Assembly (NCBI RefSeq): GCF_016919445.1
Contig: NZ_CP070356.1
Span: forward strand, 3,971,502 to 4,035,501
From: Pseudomonas sp. PDNC002
GTDB taxonomy: Bacteria > Pseudomonadota > Gammaproteobacteria > Pseudomonadales > Pseudomonadaceae
Direction: 5' to 3'
DNA length: 64,000 nt
The notes below the pieces were generated by a model. That model had not been told where the DNA came from. It saw only the letters and a program-made list of their open reading frames with translations, and did no database searches. Every line of letters begins with the position of its first letter. Position 1 is the first letter of the stretch. Below are positions 1 to 9,266 of the stretch, piece after piece. A program made the translations under genes and the position numbers.

Positions 1-73
1 CCCCTGTGATGCGGTGCGCACTGCGGAGAGTCAGAAGTCTCAGCAAGCGGTTTTATAGCTACCGAGCGGGGCT

Positions 74-1348
74 TTACGGCTTGCGTGGATTGAGCACCGA
101 AGCCGGGCAGTGGAAGGCCGCTCCGGCCTGATCGAAGGGTGGCCCCTTGACGGTCGCCGGAGTGGGAACGAGCTTGGATGCTGCCTGGCTATCGAACAGC
201 CCCACCTCCGAAGCAGCAAAAGTGCCACGGTGGACCCATGCGCTCTTCTCCTCCGCGGTCAGCCCCTCGATGCCCAGCGCATCAACAAAGTAGGCGACGT
301 CGCGACCGAGCCGATCGCGCGTTTGATTGCTTGTAGGGAATGCCCGCGAGTACGCACGCCGGACGTTGGCGGGTGTGAGGGGCCAATGATTTGCAGATAG
401 TACGCCCTTGATTTTTTGTGCCGCTGACACGGTGTCGCTGGGCGGCGAGGAGTGCGTGGCCCGATCCAGAAAGAACCCATAGTCGACCGTGGTCGGCGAG
501 ACGCCCAGCCTCTGATATAGCCGGAAGAGACTCGCCATCTTGGATCCGTCACTGGCAGTGGAAAGGTAGTGCGCGTCGTAGACCTGGCGCACAGCTGGGT
601 CTTCCCCGATTTTTTGGAAACCTGCGGTCCATTGGCCCCGCCGCTTAGGATCGACATACACCGAACACAACATGGCGCGCGTCGCATTTGAGTTCAGCGT
701 GAAGAGCGTGCGAACGGCGGCGGCTTCCGATCCAAAGGCATTCGTGATGGACGCGGGATGTTGTTGATCGAGTTGCCATAGAACCCATTGGACTTCCTTG
801 CCGCCTCCTGCTGTCGCCCCACGAGGCCCCCAGGTGATGAGGCTCGACGGATCATTCGTGTAGCAAGGCGCTGAAGGATTGGCTGGCGTCCAGAAAGGTT
901 TGTTCTGGCAGAAGTTCCATTCGAGGCGATCGTAGTCGGTCGCTTCGTAAGTCAAAACCAGTGTTTGGGCGCGCTTTTCGTAGGAGGGGCTCGGGCTGCC
1001 GCTCGGCATGACCGATTTCCAAAGGTCTTCTGTCAACGCCCCTTTGAATGCGGGGGAGTTGGGCGAGAGGGCGCTCTTGATGGCGTCGCACTGGGTCGCG
1101 TGCTGGATCGCCTTGCGTGTCGACTGACCAAACTGGCCATCCACCGTTACCGGGAGAAGCTTGCAGGTCTCTGGGAGTGCGTTCAGCGCACCTTGGAACG
1201 CCGCGATGTCCCCGAATCTGCCGTCAAAGAGTGGCTTCGTACCGACCTGATACAACACCTGATCTGCATAAGCTGGCGAGAGTGACATGCACAGTAGGGT
1301 AGCGGCGAGCCCTGCGGGCCGGGCAAAGCGTTGCGATGGTTGAGTCAT
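74..1348 (-). CDS. Secreted lysozyme/chitosanase-like protein with peptidoglycan-binding-type N-terminus
   Basis: The 424-residue protein starts with a clear signal peptide (basic start, hydrophobic core, AYA/D cleavage near residue 28). Residues 40-85 resemble a PG_binding_1 repeat (DGRFGDIAAFQ, DGQFGQSTRKAI). The middle holds TYEATDYDRLEWNFC and ITWGPRGATAGGGKEVQ, a pattern like lysozyme-fold GH46 chitosanases, with the Glu of YEATDY a candidate general acid. The ATG at 1348 follows AAGGA at good spacing. It probably acts on cell-wall glycan in the periplasm or outside the cell. An upstream exported protein (1835-2398) lies on the same strand 486 bp away. The enzyme class is inferred from motif resemblance only. 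Confidence 0.6.
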   Translation of the reverse strand: MTQPSQRFARPAGLAATLLCMSLSPAYADQVLYQVGTKPLFDGRFGDIAAFQGALNALPETCKLLPVTVDGQFGQSTRKAIQHATQCDAIKSALSPNSPAFKGALTEDLWKSVMPSGSPSPSYEKRAQTLVLTYEATDYDRLEWNFCQNKPFWTPANPSAPCYTNDPSSLITWGPRGATAGGGKEVQWVLWQLDQQHPASITNAFGSEAAAVRTLFTLNSNATRAMLCSVYVDPKRRGQWTAGFQKIGEDPAVRQVYDAHYLSTASDGSKMASLFRLYQRLGVSPTTVDYGFFLDRATHSSPPSDTVSAAQKIKGVLSANHWPLTPANVRRAYSRAFPTSNQTRDRLGRDVAYFVDALGIEGLTAEEKSAWVHRGTFAASEVGLFDSQAASKLVPTPATVKGPPFDQAGAAFHCPASVLNPRKP

Positions 1349-1834
1349 TTTGCCTTCCTTGGTTGAGTCTCACGACGGAGATTCTTTGTATCCCACCAAG
1401 TATTTCAGCCTGAGATGGAAAAAACGCCAGGAAGGCATTAACAAAAGGTTGGCTTGTAATCGCATGGAGGAGCCAGCGGCATCCGGCTCTGGTATGGGTC
1501 TTTTCGAGTTGATTCGGTGCGACTCGTGCGCCAGCTTGGATTATGCAGCCTCGTACTTGGCGGTTCTGACTTCGGAGCAGTCCTTGCATGTTTGCACGGC
1601 TTTAAGTGAAAGAGAACAGCCCGTTTTCCCTGCCTAGATACTGGCCCGGGAAGTACCGGTTATGTGGCGCGATACGGTGTTGCCCCCACACTTTCTAGAC
1701 GCTGCTGCGTCGCTACCTTGTGCTCGGAGCGCTAGTGGATGCTGAAACTTTTCCGTCGTTGAGTTTCAACGTTTCGCAGTGCCACACATGGGGCGCAATT
1801 TGAGGATGTCGGTGAGTGAGTGATTCTCGGCGGT
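1349..1834. other. Intergenic stretch without a convincing gene
   Basis: The 486 bases separate two minus-strand exported-protein genes. Short open frames exist on both strands, but none has a good ribosome site or recognisable protein character. The stretch is less GC-rich than its surroundings and probably holds the promoter of the 424-residue protein. Confidence 0.5.
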
Positions 1835-2398
1835 TCACTGACAATGGCTAGGAATGAGTTTGTAGGTCTTGGGCGACCAGTCGAAGCAGGTGGGTTCAAG
1901 GCGAGCGTGGGGCTTGGAATAGACCACCAGCGCAAAGCTGCCATCGCGACGAATTTTCCACTCGATGGCCTCGCCCAGTTGCTGGTCGAGTGGTTGAAGA
2001 CCGTCTTTGCCAATGCCGAAGATTTCCACCTGCCGAGCGAGCGCGCCTTGGGAATAAAGGAGGGCGATGACGGGCTGCTGGTGGTATTGCCAGTTCGTGA
2101 TTTGTCTCAGCAACAAGTCGTAGGCATCGCTTCGTTGGGTCAGCCACAGCGTTTGGGTTGTGTGGCTGGACTTTCTGACCAGGCCGAAGGAGACGGCGTG
2201 GCTTTTGTTATCTTCCCAGGCGATGGCCAGGAGGCGGTCCTCAACTGGTCCGGGCGTCAGGTTAAGTGACTGCGAGGAAACGATGGGAGAGGCCGCCAGA
2301 GCCTGAATGGTTGGCGGCAGCACCGGGGAGGATGCGTGCGCCGGCGCGAGCGCCCATGCCGACATCATTGCAGCCCCGGCTGCGCGAAGAGTTCTCAT
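1835..2398 (-). CDS. Exported protein of unknown function
   Basis: Starting at the ATG at 2398, preceded by CAAGGA, gives 187 residues. The N-terminus MRTLRAAGAAMMSAWALAPAHA is a typical Sec signal peptide cleaved after AHA. The mature part is about 165 residues, with Trp-rich stretches, a single Cys near the C-terminus (PTCFDWSPKTYK) and no motif I recognise. A longer reading to 2464 lacks a ribosome site and would bury the signal peptide, so I chose the shorter start. It lies upstream of the secreted lysozyme-like gene in the same direction. A partner or immunity role is possible but unsupported. Confidence 0.6.
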   Translation of the reverse strand: MRTLRAAGAAMMSAWALAPAHASSPVLPPTIQALAASPIVSSQSLNLTPGPVEDRLLAIAWEDNKSHAVSFGLVRKSSHTTQTLWLTQRSDAYDLLLRQITNWQYHQQPVIALLYSQGALARQVEIFGIGKDGLQPLDQQLGEAIEWKIRRDGSFALVVYSKPHARLEPTCFDWSPKTYKLIPSHCQ

Positions 2399-3084
2399 AT
2401 TCCTTGCTTTCTTGCTGCGGGGACGGGGCTCGAAAATGCCCTGGCGGTTCCAAATTCTTTTCATGGTTGGCTGTTCTGCGGCGGGTTGTTCTGTCTTCGA
2501 TGGCTATAGGGGGCGCCATGAGGAGTTCGTAGGCACACCTTTCATACGGTTTCGCGGAGTTCATGGATGGCGTGCTGCAGTTTCCGATGTTTTCCCAGGC
2601 CGGGATGATAGGAAAACTGATTTTCAGTGCGGTGCCAGATCACCGGTGGCGTCGGACAGATGAGCCAGGGTAGGGCAGCCAATGGAAGGATCCTGGCCTG
2701 CGCTCGATGAAATGTGAGTCCTTCGATCTTTCTGAGAAAAGCTGCATCTCAGTGCGTTTTTCCAATACGCATGACATACGGTGATCTGCCGGGTGGCCCG
2801 GTGCGCTTCGATGCGCGAAATTCAAACACTCGACTTGCTTTCCAGGACTAGCCGGAACCCGGTGGGCCTAGGGAATACAGCCCGAAAAATATTAAGACCG
2901 GCGTTCTAGACGGGTTCTGGCTCATCTGTCAGCATTTTGCCAGGGCCAAGGTTTTCTCTGGCGCTTGCATTTTGACAAGGTCGTTCCACGCTAGGTGGTG
3001 GGGCCGCTTTCTGTTAAGGTTCGGCAGTTCCCCGACATTTGCCGTCGGGGGCTTCATCATTCCATTTCGCTCAAGGGGTGCTGC
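2399..3084. other. Long intergenic region upstream of gacA
   Basis: The 686 bases lie between the divergent exported-protein gene and gacA. I see no convincing coding region. Coding-like frames on the plus strand at 2266-2663 are shadows of the minus gene and its upstream region. The stretch presumably holds the gacA promoter, and the sequence becomes AT-richer at about 2880-2960. Confidence 0.5.
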
Positions 3085-3729
3085 GTGATTAAGGTGCTGG
3101 TGGTCGATGATCACGATCTGGTGCGCACCGGAATTACCCGCATGCTGGCCGATATCGATGGCCTGCAGGTCGTTGGCCAGGCCGACTCCGGCGAACGCGG
3201 GCTGCAACTAGCTCGCGAGCTCAAGCCCGATGTGGTGCTGATGGATGTGAAGATGCCTGGCATCGGCGGCCTTGAGGCGACTCGCAAATTGCTGCGCAGC
3301 CAGCCCGACGTTCGTGTCGTGGTGGTGACCGTCTGCGAGGAGGACCCATTCCCGACTCGCCTGATGCAGGCCGGTGCAGCGGGTTATCTGACCAAGGGCG
3401 CAGCGCTGGAAGAAATGGTCCAGGCCATTCGCCAGGTGTTTGCCGGCCAGCGCTACATCAGCCCACAGATTGCCCAGAGCCTCGCGCTGAAATCCTTCGA
3501 GCCGGAAAAGAACGCCACACCGTTCGATACGCTGTCCGAGCGCGAAATCCAGATCGCGCTGATGATCGCCAACTGCCATAAAGTGCAGAGCATTTCCGAC
3601 AAGCTTTGCCTGTCGCCCAAGACCGTGAATACCTACCGTTACCGCATCTTCGAGAAGCTCTCGATCACCAGCGACGTCGAGTTGGCGCTGCTGGCCGTCC
3701 GGCACGGCATGGTCGACACCAGCAACTGA
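3085..3729 (+). CDS. gacA: GacA, response regulator of the GacS/GacA system
   Basis: The 214-residue NarL/FixJ-type regulator has a receiver domain (residues 1-120: acidic D8/D9, phospho-acceptor D54 in VLMDVKMP, Lys in YLTKGA) and a LuxR-type helix-turn-helix (about 148-205, [17 protein letters not shown]). The start is GTG at 3085, preceded by AAGGGG. An upstream in-frame ATG at 2995 would add 30 residues absent from the family. GacS phosphorylates GacA, which activates the small RNAs that titrate RsmA and so controls secondary metabolism and virulence. The gene is followed two bases later by uvrC, the conserved gammaproteobacterial arrangement, so the two are probably cotranscribed. Confidence 0.97.
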   Translation: MIKVLVVDDHDLVRTGITRMLADIDGLQVVGQADSGERGLQLARELKPDVVLMDVKMPGIGGLEATRKLLRSQPDVRVVVVTVCEEDPFPTRLMQAGAAGYLTKGAALEEMVQAIRQVFAGQRYISPQIAQSLALKSFEPEKNATPFDTLSEREIQIALMIANCHKVQSISDKLCLSPKTVNTYRYRIFEKLSITSDVELALLAVRHGMVDTSN

Positions 3730-3731
3730 CG

Positions 3732-5558
3732 ATGACCGCTCCGTTCGATTCGGCGGCGTTCCTGGCCACCTGCAGTGGACGGCCGGGCGTCTACCGCATG
3801 TTCGATGCCGAGGCCAAGTTGCTGTATGTCGGCAAGGCCAAGGACCTCAAGAAACGTCTATCCAGCTACTTCCGCAAGACCGGCCTGGCGCCGAAGACCG
3901 CCGCCCTGGTGGCGAAGATCGCCCAGGTCGAGACCACCATCACTGCCAACGAAACCGAAGCGCTGCTGCTCGAGCAGACGCTGATCAAGGAATGGCGGCC
4001 GCCGTACAACATCCTGCTGCGCGACGACAAGTCGTATCCGTACGTCTTCCTGTCCACCGAGGATGACTTCCCGCGCCTGACGATCCATCGCGGTGCGAAG
4101 AAGCGGAAGGGGCGGTACTTCGGCCCCTATCCCAGCGCTGGCGCGATTCGTGAAAGCCTGGCCTTGCTGCAGAAGGCATTCTTCGTGCGCCAGTGCGAGG
4201 ACAGCTATTTCCGCAACCGCACACGTCCGTGCCTGCAATACCAGATCAAGCGCTGCAAGGCGCCTTGCGTGGGGTTGGTGAGTGAGGAGGAATATGCCGA
4301 AGACGTGCGTCACTCCATCATGTTCCTCGAAGGCCGCAGTAACGTCCTGGCGGAGGAGCTTTCCTCCAGCATGGAGCAGGCGGCGATGCGCCTGGACTTC
4401 GAAAAAGCCGCGGAGCTGCGCGATCAGGTTTCTATCCTGCGCCGTGTCCAGGATCAGCAGAGCATGGAGTTCGGCACCGGCAATGTCGATGTGGTGGCGG
4501 CTATCGTCACGCCGGGTGGCGCGTGCGTGCATCTGATCAGTGTTCGAGGCGGGCGCGTGCTGGGGAGCAAGAACTTCTTCCCGCAGGTGGCCATCGAGGA
4601 GGAGGTGGCGGATGTCATGCTCGCGTTCCTTGGCCAGTACTACCTCAGTCATCACGAGCGCGATCTACCTACCGAACTGATCGTCAATGCCGTGCACGAG
4701 GATTTTCCGATATTGGCATCGGCCATCGAAGAGTCCCGTGGCCGGCTGCTGGAAATCAGCCATCGCGTGCGCGGCACCCGTGCTCGCTGGCAGCAGTTGG
4801 CCGTGACCAACGCCGAACAGGCGCTGGGGGCGCGGCTGGCCAACCGGCTGCACATGGCCACTCGCTTCGACGCGCTGGGCGAGGCGCTGGACCTGCCCGA
4901 GCCGCCACAGCGGCTGGAGTGTTTCGACATCAGTCATTCCAGCGGTGAAGCGACTGTCGCGTCCTGCGTCGTCTTCGGGCCGGAAGGCGCCCTGAAGTCG
5001 GACTATCGCCGATTCAATATCGAAGGCATCACTGCCGGCGACGATTACGCCGCCATGCACCAGGCCCTGACGCGCCGCTTCAGCCGACTCAAGGAGGGCG
5101 AAGGCAAGATGCCGGACATCCTGCTGGTGGACGGTGGCAAGGGGCAGCTGGCGATGGCCCAGGAGGTGCTTCAGGAGCTGGCTGTAGTGGGATTGACGTT
5201 GCTTGGTGTGGCCAAGGGCGTTACCCGCAAGCCGGGCCTGGAGACGTTGTATCTCAATGACGCCGAACATGAATTCACGCTGCCCGCCGATTCCCCGGCG
5301 CTGCACCTCATCCAGCAAATCCGCGATGAGGCTCACCGCTTCGCCATTACTGGCCACCGCGCACGACGCGGAAAGGCGCGTAGAACCTCGACCCTCGAAG
5401 ATGTGGCAGGTGTCGGTCCCAAGCGCCGGCGCGACCTGCTCAAGCATTTCGGTGGGTTGCAGGAACTCGGTAGAGCCAGTATCGATGAAATTGCCAAGGC
5501 CCCCGGTATCAGTAAAAAGCTGGCAGAGCAGATTTATGCTGCACTGCACAGCGAGTAG
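3732..5558 (+). CDS. uvrC: UvrC, excinuclease ABC subunit C
   Basis: The protein has 608 residues, the usual UvrC length. It contains a GIY-YIG nuclease domain for the 3' incision ([18 protein letters not shown], residues 15-95), a UVR UvrB-binding motif (about 200-235), an RNase H-like domain for the 5' incision ([20 protein letters not shown]), and C-terminal tandem helix-hairpin-helix motifs ([13 protein letters not shown]). The ATG at 3732 is two bases after the gacA stop. A longer upstream reading would overlap gacA in another frame and is rejected. It completes nucleotide excision repair with UvrA and UvrB. Confidence 0.97.
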   Translation: MTAPFDSAAFLATCSGRPGVYRMFDAEAKLLYVGKAKDLKKRLSSYFRKTGLAPKTAALVAKIAQVETTITANETEALLLEQTLIKEWRPPYNILLRDDKSYPYVFLSTEDDFPRLTIHRGAKKRKGRYFGPYPSAGAIRESLALLQKAFFVRQCEDSYFRNRTRPCLQYQIKRCKAPCVGLVSEEEYAEDVRHSIMFLEGRSNVLAEELSSSMEQAAMRLDFEKAAELRDQVSILRRVQDQQSMEFGTGNVDVVAAIVTPGGACVHLISVRGGRVLGSKNFFPQVAIEEEVADVMLAFLGQYYLSHHERDLPTELIVNAVHEDFPILASAIEESRGRLLEISHRVRGTRARWQQLAVTNAEQALGARLANRLHMATRFDALGEALDLPEPPQRLECFDISHSSGEATVASCVVFGPEGALKSDYRRFNIEGITAGDDYAAMHQALTRRFSRLKEGEGKMPDILLVDGGKGQLAMAQEVLQELAVVGLTLLGVAKGVTRKPGLETLYLNDAEHEFTLPADSPALHLIQQIRDEAHRFAITGHRARRGKARRTSTLEDVAGVGPKRRRDLLKHFGGLQELGRASIDEIAKAPGISKKLAEQIYAALHSE

Positions 5559-5591
5559 AATGCCGGCTCAACTCGCAGACCTTCCGACCCG

Positions 5592-6152
5592 ATGAATATC
5601 CCGAACCTGCTTACACTGCTCCGCGTTCTGCTCATTCCGATCTTCATCCTGCTGTTCTATCTCCCGTTTCCGGCGAGTCATCTGGCTGCCAGTTCCGTTT
5701 TCGCATTGGCGGCGGCTACCGACTGGCTCGATGGCTACCTCGCTCGCAGGCTTGGGCAAAGCACGCCGTTTGGCGCGTTCCTCGATCCGGTGGCGGACAA
5801 GCTGATGGTCGCTACCGCGCTGGTCCTGCTGGTCGAGGAGCATGCCAATCTGTGGCTGACGCTGCCTGCGGCGATCATCATCGGTCGCGAGATCGTGGTG
5901 TCGGCATTGCGCGAGTGGATGGCAGAGCTAGGGGCGAGGGCGCATGTTGCCGTCTCGAGCCTCGGGAAATGGAAGACTGCCGCGCAAATGTTGGCGCTGG
6001 TCATTCTTCTGGCCAATCCACCCCTGATGACTTTCTGGGTCCTGGTAGGCTACGCATTGCTGATCATTGCCGCGGTCCTCACCCTGTGGTCGATGCTGCA
6101 CTATCTGGTGGCCGCCTGGCCGCACCTCAACGCGACCCCAAAAGAGAAATAA
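5592..6152 (+). CDS. pgsA: PgsA, CDP-diacylglycerol-glycerol-3-phosphate 3-phosphatidyltransferase
   Basis: This 186-residue inner-membrane enzyme makes phosphatidylglycerol phosphate from CDP-diacylglycerol and glycerol-3-phosphate. The CDP-alcohol phosphotransferase signature is complete: [10 protein letters not shown] followed by [10 protein letters not shown] (residues 47-75), giving the metal-binding aspartates. Several membrane helices are visible, beginning at the N-terminus ([20 protein letters not shown]). It lies 33 bases after uvrC, in the conserved gacA-uvrC-pgsA order, upstream of the tRNA cluster. Confidence 0.96.
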   Translation: MNIPNLLTLLRVLLIPIFILLFYLPFPASHLAASSVFALAAATDWLDGYLARRLGQSTPFGAFLDPVADKLMVATALVLLVEEHANLWLTLPAAIIIGREIVVSALREWMAELGARAHVAVSSLGKWKTAAQMLALVILLANPPLMTFWVLVGYALLIIAAVLTLWSMLHYLVAAWPHLNATPKEK

Positions 6153-6171
6153 GTATTTTTGAATCAAGGAG

Positions 6172-6199
6172 TTGACAGGGCTTTTCGAAACGTTAGAAT
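6172..6199 (+). promoter_or_regulatory. Sigma-70 promoter for the tRNA-Gly/tRNA-Cys operon
   Basis: A perfect -35 TTGACA (6172-6177), a 16-bp spacer and a -10 TAGAAT (6194-6199) lie about 22 bases before tRNA-Gly. The following GC-rich discriminator (GGCGCCCG) is typical of stringently controlled stable-RNA promoters. Confidence 0.85.
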
Positions 6200-6220
6200 G
6201 GCGCCCGTCAACACGACAAC

Positions 6221-6296
<76 letters not shown>

Positions 6297-6331
6297 GATT
6301 TTGATGATCACCTTGTGGTCATCCGTGTCAT

Positions 6332-6405
6332 GGCTGAGTAGCAGAGTGGTTATGCACCGGATTGCAAATCCGTGAACGCCGGTTCGATTCCGACCTCAGC
6401 CTCCA
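6332..6405 (+). tRNA. tRNA-Cys (GCA), prophage integration site
   Basis: The 74-base gene has acceptor stem GGCTGAG/CTCAGCC, encoded CCA and anticodon GCA (6364-6366). The 3' half, from anticodon stem to CCA, is the left attachment repeat of a prophage remnant, so the gene is rebuilt across the integration point. The second copy at 16966-17014 carries only the 3' part. Confidence 0.96.
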
Positions 6406-6406
6406 A
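6358..6406. repeat. attL: left direct repeat of the tRNA-Cys prophage
   Basis: This 49-bp segment, from the anticodon stem to one base past CCA, is repeated at 16966-17014 with one mismatch (T at 6388, A at 16996, in the T-loop). It marks the left junction of a tRNA-integrated element; the broken integrase gene lies just inside it. Confidence 0.93.
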
Positions 6407-6410
6407 ACAG

Positions 6411-6445
6411 AAAGCCCCGTAGATTAAGCATCTGCGGGGCTTTTT
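6411..6445 (+). terminator. Rho-independent terminator after tRNA-Cys
   Basis: An AGCCCCG stem with partial pairing through the loop and a CGGGGCT arm is followed by TTTTT. It lies inside the prophage just past attL, and may end both the tRNA transcript and, on the other strand, the integrase message. Confidence 0.8.
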
Positions 6446-6516
6446 GCTTTCTGCCTTCCTCGCATCATTTCCGTTATTTCGAGATCGTTTCCGTTACACG
6501 CGCCCCACGCGACGGG

Positions 6517-7584
6517 TCAGCGAGTCGGTTTGACTACTTCGCCAACGCGGCGGTAGACCTTCTTGGTGATCTCTTCTTTGCTGTGGCCCAGCAGCTTGCT
6601 GGCGTCGCCGATGTCCTCGATTTCGCTCGCGGCCTTGGGTCGGACGTCGCTGAATACGAACGCCTTGATGCGCTCAGCCAACGGCTTGTCGTGGGCCTCG
6701 ATCGCGGCTGCTGCCGCCTGGTTGCGCGCTTCGTTCCAGCGGTTGACCAGCATGCGGTAGCTCAGGCGCAGCCCCCGACTGTTGGTGATCAGTGTCGAGC
6801 TGGTGATGCCGGCGAGCTTGCGGCGCTCCAGCAGACCGTCGATGAACTGGCCCAGCCCCGTGGGGGCTCCGTCGACGTGCAGGCGCACGCGCAGCTTTTT
6901 TGTGGTCTTGCCCGACCAGCAGGAAGTCCGCCGTCAGGTCGCCCGCCGACACTTTAAGGGTGTCCGCCGGCCGCTGGCCGGCAAGGTAGGCCATATCCAT
7001 GGCGTCCCGCAGCTCCTGGCAGGCCTGGGCGTAGACGGCGGACCAAACGTCGTTGCCCGCATAAAAGCTCCGTGGGCGCTCTTTATTGCGGCGGACCCCG
7101 CGCAGGGGTTGGCGCCGTCGTGGTAGCCCCATTCCCGTGCAAGGGTAAAGACGTGGGAAAGGATGGCAATCTCGCGATTGCCGCGTGTTTTTGCCGTCCG
7201 TGCATCCCGATAGCGCGCGATCACCTGGGGCGTGATTGCGCCGATAGGGGCTTTGTCGAAGGCTCTGCGCAGCCGGGGCAGCTCATATTTGAGGTTGTCG
7301 TCCTGGGAGCGCTTGGACTTGGTGGGGATGATCTCGTTTTCGTAGCGGTCGAACAGCTCCGACATGTAGCGGATGGTTTTCGGCGGGGTTGCCCGGGCGA
7401 GGCGTGCCCACTCCTGCAGTGCCTCGCCGAGGTCGGTCCCGAGGGGGATTTCCTTGACCGTGCCGTCTTCCTTGCGGCCGAGGTAGTAGTAGCCGACCCA
7501 TTCCTTACCTGATTTGAGCTTCCGGGTGCGCTTGAGCATACGGTAGGGAAGCTCTCGGTTTTCCGGTTTGCGCGGGCGTCCCAT
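6517..7584 (-). pseudogene. int: Tyrosine-recombinase phage integrase, broken by two frameshifts
   Basis: Three frames together give a full-length integrase of about 355 residues. The N-terminal part (MGRPRKPENREL to GANPCAG, 7584 to about 7099) holds the arm-binding and core-binding domains. A lost base in a C/G run near 7096-7099 shifts the frame, which continues through VRRNKERP and the first catalytic Arg (GQRPAD). A second shift near 6910-6920 leads to the last part, with LLGHS and the Tyr motif KKVYRRVG. The box-II region reads FSDVRPKAASE, so the usual His is not obvious. It was the enzyme for recombination at tRNA-Cys. The ATG at 7584 overlaps the preceding stop as TAATG. Confidence 0.88.
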
Positions 7585-7833
7585 TAGCTGACGTCCCTCA
7601 AGTCGAGCTGCCAAGGTTCCTCAACAGCGGCCGAGCTGGTGGGCTTCACCCCGGCTAGTTTCAGACGGGCGTAGATACGGCCGACGATGGGGCGGCCTGC
7701 AGCGTAGACTTCGTACACCCATCCGTTTGCCTTGAGCCATGCGATCTGGTGGGTACTGGGCCATTACCTGTAGCTCGGCTTCGGTCAGAAACTCAGCGGC
7801 GGGCTCGGTGCTGGTTGTCGCTGCGATGATCAT
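7584..7833 (-). pseudogene. DUF4224-like phage protein, frameshifted
   Basis: The gene starts MIIAATTSTEP and continues FLTEAELQVMAQYP. A single-base shift near 7750-7756 moves it to the frame reading IAWLKANGWVYEVY, AAGRPIVGRIYARLKLAG and ending LRDVS at 7584. This is the layout of small DUF4224 proteins found directly upstream of tRNA-targeting phage integrases. Its start overlaps the methyltransferase stop (ATGA) and its stop overlaps the integrase start (TAATG), so the three genes formed one coupled operon. The family name is from memory of the motif. Confidence 0.75.
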
Positions 7834-8225
7834 GCTTCGTCTCCAGTACCAAACAGATCGCCCTGGGCGCGCTCGTGCTGCGCCTGTTCCCATGCGTGGC
7901 TGATGCGGGCTGCGGCGATGGCGATGTAGCCCAGGGACTGCCCGTTTTCGTCGGTGTCGCGTTCGATGCCGATGAGGCGGAATCCTTCGCGCATGCAGGC
8001 CTTGCCGGTGCTGCCGCTGCCCATGAACGGATCCAGCACCAGACTGCCTGGCGGTGTAATCAGGCGGCACAGGTAGGCCATCAAATTGGTGGGTTTGACG
8101 GTGGGATGGTGGTTTTCGCTCGTGCGGTCAGTGTTGGCCGATTGGAACGAGCCCGGGTTCTGTTCACCGCTGGACCAGTTGAGCGTTCCGCGGGGCATGC
8201 CGTGGCAGCCTTCATTTATGCGCGG
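7830..8225 (-). pseudogene. C-terminal fragment of a phage DNA methyltransferase
   Basis: About 130 residues remain. They include HHPTVKPTNLMAYL and the AdoMet-binding motif LVLDPFMGSGSTG followed by GFRLIGIERD, as in the N4/N6 (beta-type) DNA methyltransferase class. The catalytic DPPY half, which comes first in this class, is missing. The sequence upstream of about 8225 is unrelated and AT-rich, so the 5' part was lost by deletion. An ATG at 8249 could start a short product, but it would lack the active site. The stop overlaps the next gene's ATG. Confidence 0.82.
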
Positions 8226-8347
8226 TAACCATGCACACCCACCACACACATCTAATTAAGTTAAGGATTTATATAGTTTTTTGTGTGTTGGGTGTGTGTT
8301 GGGTAGGTCGCTTGATGTGTTGGGTTGGCCGAGCTGGAGTTTTGACG
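8226..8347. promoter_or_regulatory. Divergent intergenic region at a probable deletion junction
   Basis: This short AT- and GT-rich stretch (TTAAGTTAAGG, TTTATATAG, then repeated TGGGT/TGTGTTGGGT) lies between the truncated methyltransferase and the Q-like gene. In an intact lambdoid phage this gap would hold recombination, replication and immunity genes. It is the likely scar of that deletion and may contain the promoter of the plus-strand late operon. Confidence 0.45.
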
Positions 8348-8707
8348 ATGATTCGAGCAATGGACGAACTGCTGCGGGTGTGGGCTTTCGAGTTCCATGG
8401 GCCGGGGCTGAGGCGCCCGGAGGGCACGGGCTGCGGCAATGTGATCGCGCTGCTGATGGACACCTGCGGCGAGTTAATCCGCAGCATGAACCGGGGCGGT
8501 AGCGTGCTGGTGGGGCAGGCGGCGGAAATCGAGATGATCATGAATCGCTATCTGCTGCCGCATAAGCTGCGGGAGCACTATCTGAACCGCCAGAGCATGG
8601 AGTACCAGAAGTGGGCTTATTGCCGGTGTAGCCAGCGAACGTTCTATCGTCGCCTGCGCGATGCGCACCTGGCGCTCCAGGGCATGCTGCTACGTCGTGC
8701 TGCATGA
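8348..8707 (+). CDS. Probable phage late-gene regulator (antiterminator Q/RinA-like)
   Basis: The 119-residue protein starts at ATG 8348, seven bases after a GGAG-type site. Its C-terminal third (YCRCSQRTFYRRLRDAHLAL) looks like a sigma region 4-type helix-turn-helix, as in phage Q/RinA/ArpU late activators. It precedes the lysis and packaging genes, where a late regulator is expected. I recognise the architecture and position rather than a specific family. A longer upstream reading would be hydrophobic and lacks a better start. The gene looks intact. Confidence 0.55.
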   Translation: MIRAMDELLRVWAFEFHGPGLRRPEGTGCGNVIALLMDTCGELIRSMNRGGSVLVGQAAEIEMIMNRYLLPHKLREHYLNRQSMEYQKWAYCRCSQRTFYRRLRDAHLALQGMLLRRAA

Positions 8708-8868
8708 GATATTGGCGGATGGAAGGATAAAAAATCCTTAAATATCAAAGGGGTTGAAAACGTATTCACGTTGATTGGAGGGCTGGCGTTGGCCTTTTGG
8801 CAAAGAGGGGGTACAAAGTAGGCATGGTGTTACCGGTTTGTCTTAAGGGCTCCGGTACGCAAATCAAG

Positions 8869-8895
8869 AAACCCGGCCGTCGTGCCGGGTTTTTT
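8869..8895 (+). terminator. Rho-independent terminator (possible Q target)
   Basis: A 7-bp perfect GC stem (ACCCGGC/GCCGGGT) with a 6-base loop is followed by a run of T's. It sits between the regulator gene and the late genes, where a terminator read through under antitermination would be expected. Confidence 0.75.
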
Positions 8896-8954
8896 GTTGC
8901 CTGCCTATTGATGGGCTCGGCGTGTGTCGGGCTTTGGGTGGGCGGTTGAAAGAG

Positions 8955-8994
8955 GGCGACCGTGGTCGGTGTAGTAGCACCGCCCACGGTCGCC
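8955..8994. repeat. Long inverted repeat (17-bp arms, 6-base loop)
   Basis: The left arm 8955-8971 (GGCGACCGTGGTCGGTG) pairs with the right arm 8978-8994 with a single mismatch, around the loop TAGTAG. No T-run follows, so it is not a typical terminator. It lies 86 bases before the com-like gene. Confidence 0.85.
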
Positions 8995-9080
8995 GACCTG
9001 CAGTCCGAGCTGCAAGCCAGCCTAGGCCCCCTTGCTCTCGAGAGCGCGGCGAGCCTAGCAGAACTGAATAGGCGTTGCAG

Positions 9081-9266
9081 ATGCTGAAGGATTGCCGCTG
9101 TGGGAAATGCAGCCGGTTGCTTGCCCGTATTGGGGAGCTGAGTGAAGTCCAGATCAAGTGTCCGCGCTGCCGGACGCTTAATCATGTGAGGGCCTTGAGC
9201 CTCGTCCAGACGCCTTTGAGCGATTCACGTTCGATTAACTCTGAAGGTAAATGCGAGGATCTATGA
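9081..9266 (+). CDS. Com-like zinc-finger translational regulator
   Basis: The 61-residue protein starts MLKDCRCGKCSRLLAR and has two CxxC pairs (CRCGKC and KCPRCRTLNHVRA), the pattern of the phage Mu Com family. Mu Com binds an RNA structure and switches on translation of the overlapping mom gene. Here the stop overlaps the next gene's start (ATGA at 9263-9266), the same coupled layout, but the downstream gene is an exported Ig-like protein instead of mom. A TTG two codons upstream (9075) is a possible alternative start. Confidence 0.75.
   Translation: MLKDCRCGKCSRLLARIGELSEVQIKCPRCRTLNHVRALSLVQTPLSDSRSINSEGKCEDL

Larger units (their letters stand above)
8708..9080. other. Phage intergenic region with a terminator and a long hairpin
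   Basis: The 373 bases separate the Q-like gene from the com-like gene. They hold a terminator-type hairpin (8869-8895) and a larger stem-loop (8955-8994), described separately. Short open frames here are not convincing. Confidence 0.6.

Noticed and set aside
1350-1637. Possible plus-strand small gene between the two exported-protein genes
   Set aside because: It has no ribosome site, no recognisable motif, and composition unlike protein-coding DNA of the region.
74-2398. Type VI secretion effector and immunity pair
   Set aside because: There are no VgrG, PAAR or adaptor genes in the window, and the proteins carry ordinary Sec signals, so this label is not supported.
2995-3084. An upstream ATG start for gacA
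   Set aside because: It adds 30 residues not found in GacA, and the GTG at 3085 has a good ribosome site and gives the standard 214-residue length.
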